From positions 1 through 10,014 of the forward strand of contig CATWID010000061.1 of assembly GCA_958350755.1 (NCBI GenBank): 10,014 nt of DNA. Direction: 5' to 3'. Under the pieces are notes generated by a model. It was not told where the DNA came from. It was given only the letters and a program-made list of their open reading frames with translations, and ran no database searches. Positions 5,458 to 10,014 of this stretch are shown here, piece by piece (positions within the stretch are counted from its first letter, which is position 1; the number at the start of each line of letters is the position of its first letter). Both the position numbers and the translations under genes were made by a program. The DNA is from an uncultured Collinsella sp. (GTDB lineage Bacteria > Actinomycetota > Coriobacteriia > Coriobacteriales > Coriobacteriaceae).

Positions 5458-6921
5458 GTGGCAGAAACGTTTGATATCGCAATTGTGGGCGCGGGCATTA
5501 CCGGGTGCGCCATCGCGAGGCAGCTCGCGCGGTTTGACCTGTCCATTTGCGTAGTCGAGGCGGCTAACGATATTGCGCTGGGCGCGTCGAAGGCCAACGG
5601 CGGCCTGGTGCACGCTGGCTACGATCCGGCGGCGGAAACCGTAAAGGCACAGGTCAACGCCCGTGGCTGCGAGTTGTACGGTACATGGGCGCAGGAGCTG
5701 GGCTTTCTGTTCTGCCGCACCGGGTCGATGGTGTTGGGCTTTAACGACGAGGACCGCACGCATCTGGAGCAGCTGCGGTGCAACGGCCATGTCAACGGTG
5801 TTCCCGAGCTGTCGATCGTCGGACCCGACCGCATCCACGAATTAGAGCCGCGTGCCAGTGCCGATGCAACGTGCGCGTTGTGGTGCCCCTCGACTGGCTT
5901 TGTCGATCCCTTTGAGGTCGCCATTGCCGCGCTGGAGAACGCCGTCGCCAACGGCGTGACATTTATGCGGTCTGCGCCGGTGGAAGCGATTGAGGTTGCT
6001 GGCGGCGAGGCTACCGACGGGGCTGTGCGCTTTACGCTGGCGACGCCCGCCGGAGAGGTGCGCTGCCGCTACCTGATCAACGCCGCGGGCAACGGCGCCG
6101 CGGACATCTCGCATATGGCGGGCGCCGAAGAGTTTCAGATGGTCTGGCGCCAGGGCAACATCGTGGTGCTGGACAAGGAGCCGCGGGCGCTCATGCCGCT
6201 CTACCCCGTTCCCACGCCGGTGTCCAAGGGCGTTATCGTCACGGGAACCGTGCACGGCAACACCGTGATTACCGCGACGGCCGCCGTGCGCGAGCCGGGC
6301 GACACGCAGACCTATGCGAGCGATGTAAACGCGCTCCTGAACGGCGCGCGCAAGCTGGTGCCCGACCTGGAGACGCACCGCGTGGTGCGTGCGTTTGCCG
6401 GCGGGCGTCCGGTCATTCGGGGAACGAACGACTTCTTTATTGGACAGTCGGCCGTGGTGCCAGGGCTCTTCCAAGCGGCGGGCATTCAGTCCCCAGGCGT
6501 GGCGAGCGCGCCTGCCATTGCCGAGCGTATAGAACTTGTGATGCGTGAGTCGGGCGTGGAGCTGCGCGAGCGGGCGGACTGGAATCCAATTCGCCGCGAG
6601 CCGGACGACTTTGACCGCGCACCGCTGGCGCGCAAGGAGGAGCTGATCGAGTCCGACCCCGCGTGGGGGCAGATCGTCTGCCGCTGCGAGACGGTGCCCG
6701 AGGCCGAGATAGTGGCCGCGATCCGACGCCACCCGGGCGCGGTTTCGGTCGAGGGCGTCAAGCGCCGCTGCCGAGCCGGCATGGGTCGGTGCCAAAGCGG
6801 CTTTTGCCAGAGCCGCGTGGTGGCGATCCTGGCGCGCGAGCTGGGCTGCGACCCCAGCGAAGTGCTGTTGGAAGATGCCGGATCTTGGTTGGTCGAGGGA
6901 CCGCTGAAGGGGGTGCGCTAG
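5458..6921 (+). CDS. GlpA-like FAD-dependent oxidoreductase with BFD-type [2Fe-2S] domain
   Basis: This flavoenzyme of the DAO (GlpA/LhgO-like) family has 487 residues. The FAD-binding site IVGAGITG is at 9-16, with the ribose-binding acid E34 after the second strand. KANGGLVHAGYDP at 45-57 and RAFAGGRPVIRGTNDFFIGQ at 311-330 are family regions around the flavin and substrate. The C-terminal domain (about 405-470) is bacterioferritin-associated-ferredoxin-like, with C408-x-C410 and C445-x4-C450 in GMGRCQSGFC, expected to hold a [2Fe-2S] cluster. Known relatives oxidise glycerol-3-phosphate or 2-hydroxy acids and pass electrons to partner subunits. It is the first gene of a three-gene operon, with the next ATG 1 nt after its stop. 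I infer an anaerobic glycerol-3-phosphate dehydrogenase catalytic subunit; other hydroxy-acid substrates remain possible because no glpK or glpF is in view. Confidence 0.88.
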   Translation: MAETFDIAIVGAGITGCAIARQLARFDLSICVVEAANDIALGASKANGGLVHAGYDPAAETVKAQVNARGCELYGTWAQELGFLFCRTGSMVLGFNDEDRTHLEQLRCNGHVNGVPELSIVGPDRIHELEPRASADATCALWCPSTGFVDPFEVAIAALENAVANGVTFMRSAPVEAIEVAGGEATDGAVRFTLATPAGEVRCRYLINAAGNGAADISHMAGAEEFQMVWRQGNIVVLDKEPRALMPLYPVPTPVSKGVIVTGTVHGNTVITATAAVREPGDTQTYASDVNALLNGARKLVPDLETHRVVRAFAGGRPVIRGTNDFFIGQSAVVPGLFQAAGIQSPGVASAPAIAERIELVMRESGVELRERADWNPIRREPDDFDRAPLARKEELIESDPAWGQIVCRCETVPEAEIVAAIRRHPGAVSVEGVKRRCRAGMGRCQSGFCQSRVVAILARELGCDPSEVLLEDAGSWLVEGPLKGVR

Positions 6922-6922
6922 A

Positions 6923-8275
6923 ATGGCGACGTTTGCTATGCGCGACGAACGCGCGGAGGCGAGCGCCGTGGCAACGCAAGCCTTCGACGTGGTCGTTATC
7001 GGCGGCGGACCTGCCGGCATGGCGGCCGCGCTTGCCGCGCAAAAGGCCGGTGCGCGCGTGGCCATCGTGGAGCGCGAGCAGCATCTGGGCGGTATCCTGC
7101 GCCAGTGCATCCACCCCGGCTTTGGCCTGTCGCACTTTAAACAGGAGCTCACTGGTCCCGAGTACGCGCAGCGCTTTATCGACCAGGTGCACGCAACCGA
7201 CATTGCGCTGTTCCTGAACAGTATGGTGCTTGGGATTGATTCAGGCGAGCCGACGGGAGCCACCGCGGTCCATACCGTCACGCTCATGAGCCCTGCCGGC
7301 ATGCTGCAGCTCACCGGGCGCGCGGTCGTCCTTGCCATGGGTTGCCGTGAGCGCACCCGCAGCGAGATCAAGATCCCCGGCAGTCGTCCCGCCGGCGTGT
7401 TTACGGCCGGTCTGGCGCAGCGATACATCAATATCGAGAACCTCAAACCCGGCTCGCGCGCCGTCATTTTGGGTTCGGGCGATATCGGGCTGATCATGGC
7501 ACGTCGCTGCACGCTCGAGGGGATTTCGGTCGAGGGCGTGTACGAGCTCATGCCGTACGCCAACGGACTGCGCCGCAACGTCAAGAACTGCCTGGACGAC
7601 TTTGGAATTCCACTGCACCTGTCCACCACCGTCACGCGCGTGATCGGGCACGACCGCGTGGAGGCCGTCGAGGTAAGCCAGGTCGACGAGCACCTGGCGC
7701 CCATTGCCGGGACGGAGCGCATCGTTCCGTGCGACACGCTGCTGCTTTCGGTAGGTCTGATTCCCGAGAACGAGCTTTCGGTTGCCGCAGGCGTGGAACT
7801 TGACCCGCGCACACGCGGTGCCGTAGTTGACCAGAGCCTCCAGACAGGCGTGCCGGGCATCTTTGCCTGTGGCAACGTGCTGCACGTGCACGACCTGGCC
7901 GACAACGTGACGACCGAGTCCGAGCGCGCCGGTGCGGCTGCGGCGACGTGGGCGTTGGGCGGCGACGGCGGGGCGAGAGCTGCGGGCACGAGCTGCGAGC
8001 TGATGGTCTCCCCTGCCGGCATTGCGGGATACGCGCTGCCGGGACGCATTACGGCTGCGGCGCTCACCAAGCTGAACTTCCGCGTGCGCCGGCCGGTCGA
8101 TGCCGCCCGCGTGCGCATCTTAGCCAACGGCGAAGAAATGTTTGCGGGCAAAGTCCGCCCGTTTAAACCGAGCGTCATGGAAAGCTTCCCGCTGCCGGCA
8201 AAGGTCATCAAGCAGGCGTTCGACCTGGGTGCCAGCGAGATTGTCCTATCCGTCGACCCCATCGAGGAGGCATAA
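6923..8275 (+). CDS. FAD/NAD(P)-dependent oxidoreductase, partner of the GlpA-like enzyme
   Basis: The 450-residue protein has a pyridine-nucleotide-disulfide-oxidoreductase fold. The FAD Rossmann motif VVIGGGPAGMAAA is at 24-36, the second dinucleotide motif VILGSGDIGL at 181-190, and the FAD C-terminal motif GIFACGNVLHVHDLADNV at 312-329. It lacks the CxxC redox disulfide of thioredoxin reductase-like members; GILRQC (57-62) is the nearest place. It probably moves electrons between the flavin/FeS partner and NAD(P) or another carrier rather than reducing disulfides. A C-terminal extension of about 90 residues follows the usual fold. ATG 6923 is 1 nt after the preceding stop with GAAGGGGG upstream. 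An internal GTG near 6968 would lose 15 residues but keep the FAD motif. Conserved neighbour pairing with the GlpA-like gene and DUF1667 is known in anaerobes such as Thermotoga and clostridia. Confidence 0.87.
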   Translation: MATFAMRDERAEASAVATQAFDVVVIGGGPAGMAAALAAQKAGARVAIVEREQHLGGILRQCIHPGFGLSHFKQELTGPEYAQRFIDQVHATDIALFLNSMVLGIDSGEPTGATAVHTVTLMSPAGMLQLTGRAVVLAMGCRERTRSEIKIPGSRPAGVFTAGLAQRYINIENLKPGSRAVILGSGDIGLIMARRCTLEGISVEGVYELMPYANGLRRNVKNCLDDFGIPLHLSTTVTRVIGHDRVEAVEVSQVDEHLAPIAGTERIVPCDTLLLSVGLIPENELSVAAGVELDPRTRGAVVDQSLQTGVPGIFACGNVLHVHDLADNVTTESERAGAAAATWALGGDGGARAAGTSCELMVSPAGIAGYALPGRITAAALTKLNFRVRRPVDAARVRILANGEEMFAGKVRPFKPSVMESFPLPAKVIKQAFDLGASEIVLSVDPIEEA

Positions 8276-8278
8276 ACT

Positions 8279-8677
8279 ATGAGCGATAACGTGATCGAAA
8301 CGCTGCAGTTCAACTGCACCACCTGCCCATCCGAGTGCCTCCTGACCGTAGAGGTGGAGCGCGATGCCAACGGCGCCGTGGCAGAGGTGCGCTCCGTGAC
8401 CGGCAACAGCTGCCCACGCGGTGATAAATTCGCGCATCAGGAGCTCACCTGCCCCATGCGCGTGCTCACCACCACCGTGGCGGTATCCGGCGGCGATGAG
8501 GCGCTGCTGCCCGTGCGCACGGCCGAAGCCATCCCGCTGGCACTCCACGCCCAAGCCATGGACCTCATCCGAGGTCTAGTCGTCAACGCCCCCATCCGCA
8601 TGGGCGACGTCGTGCTGGAGAACCTCCTCAACACCAACATCGACCTCATCGCCAGCATGGACATCGACCCCGCCTAA
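8279..8677 (+). CDS. DUF1667 protein, small cysteine-motif partner of the oxidoreductases
   Basis: The 132-residue protein matches the DUF1667 pattern. The N-terminal cluster has C13-x2-C16-P-x2-C20, followed by GNSCPRGDKFAHQE with C45 and then C58-P-M-R. Three or four of these cysteines could bind a metal or iron-sulfur cluster. The C-terminal half is VNAPIRMGDVVLENLL-like, without cysteines. There is no signal peptide or membrane segment. GAGGAGG lies upstream, overlapping the end of the previous gene, and the ATG is 3 nt after that stop, so all three genes are almost certainly one transcript. The family has no firmly assigned biochemical function that I know of. From its fixed company it is probably an electron-transfer or maturation subunit of the dehydrogenase. 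Confidence 0.88.
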   Translation: MSDNVIETLQFNCTTCPSECLLTVEVERDANGAVAEVRSVTGNSCPRGDKFAHQELTCPMRVLTTTVAVSGGDEALLPVRTAEAIPLALHAQAMDLIRGLVVNAPIRMGDVVLENLLNTNIDLIASMDIDPA

Positions 8678-8688
8678 GCAGCTAATTT

Positions 8689-8720
8689 GGGACGGGGCTC
8701 TTTTTAGCTACCCCGTTCCC
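8689..8720 (+). terminator. Hairpin after the oxidoreductase operon
   Basis: GGGACGGGG (8689-8697) pairs with CCCCGTTCCC (8711-8720), with one bulged T and a T-rich loop. It begins 11 nt after the DUF1667 stop. The tail (TTCCTTTCGG) is only moderately U-rich, so termination may be partial; a second hairpin at 8781-8827 has a better tail. It is also copy 1 of the GGGACGGGG repeat family of this region. Confidence 0.55.
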
Positions 8721-8770
8721 TTCCTTTCGGTTGCAAAAGCGCTCTCTTGGCTGCTATCGGATTTGCACCA

Positions 8771-8930
8771 TTTCAAAACTATGCCGGATTACGGGGCTGA
8801 TTCGGAGACCCCCATCCATACCGGCATTTTTCGATTTTTGATAAGCCGTCTACCTGCGGTTTTAATTTCGCGATTTTTCCCATGGTCAAGTAATACAGGT
8901 CCAGCCCCGTAATCCGCCATAGTTTTGAAA
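8771..8930. repeat. 29-bp inverted repeat with 102-bp interior
   Basis: The left arm (8771-8799, beginning TTTCAAAACTATG) and right arm (8902-8930, ending CATAGTTTTGAAA) are reverse complements at 28 of 29 positions. The one difference is C at 8784 where the right arm predicts G. The interior is fairly AT-rich and has no gene. This has the look of an intergenic repeat or small non-autonomous element. I see no clear target-site duplication outside the arms. Confidence 0.88.
8781..8834 (+). terminator. Terminator-like hairpin inside the inverted repeat
   Basis: ATGCCGG (8781-8787) pairs with CCGGCAT (8821-8827), an inner GGGG/CCCC helix is possible, and TTTTTCGATTTTT follows. It would end plus-strand transcripts that pass the first hairpin. 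Its 5' strand lies within the left 29-bp arm, so it cannot form while the two long arms are paired. Confidence 0.6.
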
Positions 8931-9070
8931 GCATCTAATTCGGGACGGGCCTCTAATGACTACTTTTACCTATCATTCCGCATGTTTGATGCAGCTAAAA
9001 TAGCCCCGTCCCAAATTGACTACGCCGGCATTGGGGATACCATGGTGGCAACCTAGCGAAAGGACGATGT

Positions 9071-10014
9071 ATGGCACATGTCGATGACCAGCGTGTGGCG
9101 CGCGTGCTCGATGCGCTCGAGGCTCAGCACCCCGGTGCGCAGCTGCTCGTAAACGACCCGTGGTCGATTTACTATCTGACCGGCTTTTATGCCGATATGT
9201 TCGAGCGTTTTTGCGGTGTGCTGCTCGCGCGCGATGACGAGCCCGTGATCTTGGTCAACGCGCTGCATCAGTTGCCGGAGTACGACAATGCCCGCGTCGC
9301 CTATCACACCGACACCGAAGTCGTGACAGACGCTATCGCTCGCGAGGTCGATCCGACCAAGCCGCTTGGCATCGACACCGTCATGCGTTCCGGCTTTTTG
9401 ATGCCCCTTATGGAGCGCCATACCGCGAGCGAGTTTTTCCTAGGCGATTTTGCCGTCACCGCTTCACGCACCCACAAGGATGCCGCCGAGCAGGAGCTCA
9501 TGCGCATGTCCTCGGCCGCCAACGACGCCGTGATGGTCGACGCCATCAAGCTCGTTCACGAGGGCGTAACGGAGCGCGAAATTGCCGACCAGATGCTCGG
9601 CCTGTACCGCAAGCACGACTGCGAGGGCTTTAGCTTTCCGCCCATCGTGAGCTTTGGCGCCAACGCCGGCGATCCGCATCACGAGCCCGACGACACCGTA
9701 CTCAAGCGTGGCGGCGTGGTGCTGTTCGACATTGGCGGACGCCGCTGCAACTACTGCTCGGACATGACGCGTACATTCTTTTGGGGCGAGCCGGACGAGG
9801 AGACGGAGCGCATCTACGATATCGTGCGCCGCGCCAACGAGGCCGCCGAGGCGCTCATCGCGCCGGGCGTGCGCATGTGCGATCTGGACCGTGCCGCGCG
9901 CGACGTGATTGAGGACGCTGGCTACGGCAAGTACTTCACGCATCGCCTGGGCCACTCGATCGGCCTGCAGGACCACGAGCCGGGCGACGTTTCCCTTGTC
10001 AACGAGCAGGTCGT
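9071..10014 (+). CDS. M24-family metallopeptidase (Xaa-Pro aminopeptidase/prolidase), C-terminus cut by the window edge
   Basis: I translated 314 codons from ATG 9071, which has GAAAGGA 6 nt upstream. The N-terminal creatinase-like domain is at about 1-130, with NDPWSIYYLTGFY at 28-40. The pita-bread catalytic domain starts near 137. Metal ligands in view are D220 in LFDIGG, D231 in SDMTRTFFWG and H295 in HRLGHSIG. The two expected glutamate ligands lie past the edge. Substrate-side HHEPDD is at 203-208. The enzyme would remove an N-terminal residue before proline, or split Xaa-Pro dipeptides, in the cytoplasm using two divalent metal ions. PepQ and PepP types cannot be separated safely here. 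It follows a long repeat-rich gap and appears to be its own transcription unit. Confidence 0.92.
   Translation, partial: MAHVDDQRVARVLDALEAQHPGAQLLVNDPWSIYYLTGFYADMFERFCGVLLARDDEPVILVNALHQLPEYDNARVAYHTDTEVVTDAIAREVDPTKPLGIDTVMRSGFLMPLMERHTASEFFLGDFAVTASRTHKDAAEQELMRMSSAANDAVMVDAIKLVHEGVTEREIADQMLGLYRKHDCEGFSFPPIVSFGANAGDPHHEPDDTVLKRGGVVLFDIGGRRCNYCSDMTRTFFWGEPDEETERIYDIVRRANEAAEALIAPGVRMCDLDRAARDVIEDAGYGKYFTHRLGHSIGLQDHEPGDVSLVNEQV

Larger units (their letters stand above)
8683..9019. repeat. Three copies of a GGGACGGGG-type intergenic repeat
   Basis: Copy 1 is CTAATTTGGGACGGGGCTC (starting near 8683, plus). Copy 2 is CTAATTCGGGACGGGCCTC (starting near 8935, plus). Copy 3 is AGCCCCGTCCCAAATTGA (9002-9019), the same unit inverted. 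Copies 1 and 3 share 16 bases, AATTTGGGACGGGGCT, as an inverted pair that encloses the 29-bp inverted repeat. Together these account for most of the gene-free stretch 8678-9070. TAAAAT at 8996-9001 is a possible -10 for the peptidase gene, but has no good -35. Confidence 0.85.

Noticed and set aside
5842..8406. 854-residue open frame on the minus strand
   Set aside because: It lies opposite the three oxidoreductase-operon genes, whose motifs are unmistakable. Its composition (Ser/Arg/Pro/Thr-rich) is typical of a shadow frame.
9071..10014. Truncated or decayed peptidase
   Set aside because: The frame is intact with the metal ligands in place. It ends only because the window ends.

Overview
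The window looks like chromosomal DNA from a high-GC anaerobic actinobacterium of the Coriobacteriia, most likely Collinsella or a close relative. That placement is inferred from GC-rich codon use, gene content and protein style, not from a database search. It holds eight genes: five complete ones and one complete core with an uncertain start (the sugar transferase), plus two cut by the window edges. Three well-structured intergenic regions separate them.

Left part (1-2426, minus strand): the promoter-proximal end of a surface-polysaccharide (capsule/EPS) operon. Reading right to left it has a candidate promoter, a leader with possible hairpins, a NusG/RfaH/LoaP-type antiterminator paralogue, a polyprenyl-phosphate sugar phosphotransferase that would start glycan assembly, and a family 2 glycosyltransferase running off the left edge. 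Two features suggest on/off switching. A perfect 15-bp inverted repeat brackets the promoter -10 (2305-2426), and a run of ten G lies at the start of the sugar transferase (1567-1576).

Middle (2442-5057, minus strand): two tandem terminators insulate the polysaccharide operon from thrS, which encodes a threonyl-tRNA synthetase without the usual N-terminal TGS domain and has a good promoter. Upstream lies a small membrane protein with a double zinc ribbon.

5073-5287 holds six 15-bp repeats with starts exactly 40 bp apart and strictly alternating orientation. They lie in the divergent region between the zinc-ribbon gene and the next operon. I do not recognise this arrangement as a standard element, and it is the most striking non-coding structure here.

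Right part (5418-8677, plus strand): a tight three-gene operon with a perfect 6-3-6 palindrome at its promoter. It encodes a GlpA-like FAD oxidoreductase with a C-terminal BFD-type [2Fe-2S] domain, a second FAD/NAD(P)-type oxidoreductase, and a small cysteine-motif DUF1667 protein. Gene spacings are 1 and 3 nt. This set fits an anaerobic glycerol-3-phosphate (or similar 2-hydroxy acid) dehydrogenase module in which DUF1667 takes the third place instead of GlpC.

8678-9070 is a gene-free region with nested inverted repeats: a GGGACGGGG-type repeat in three copies around a 29-bp inverted repeat. After it an M24 (Xaa-Pro) aminopeptidase/prolidase gene begins and runs off the right edge.
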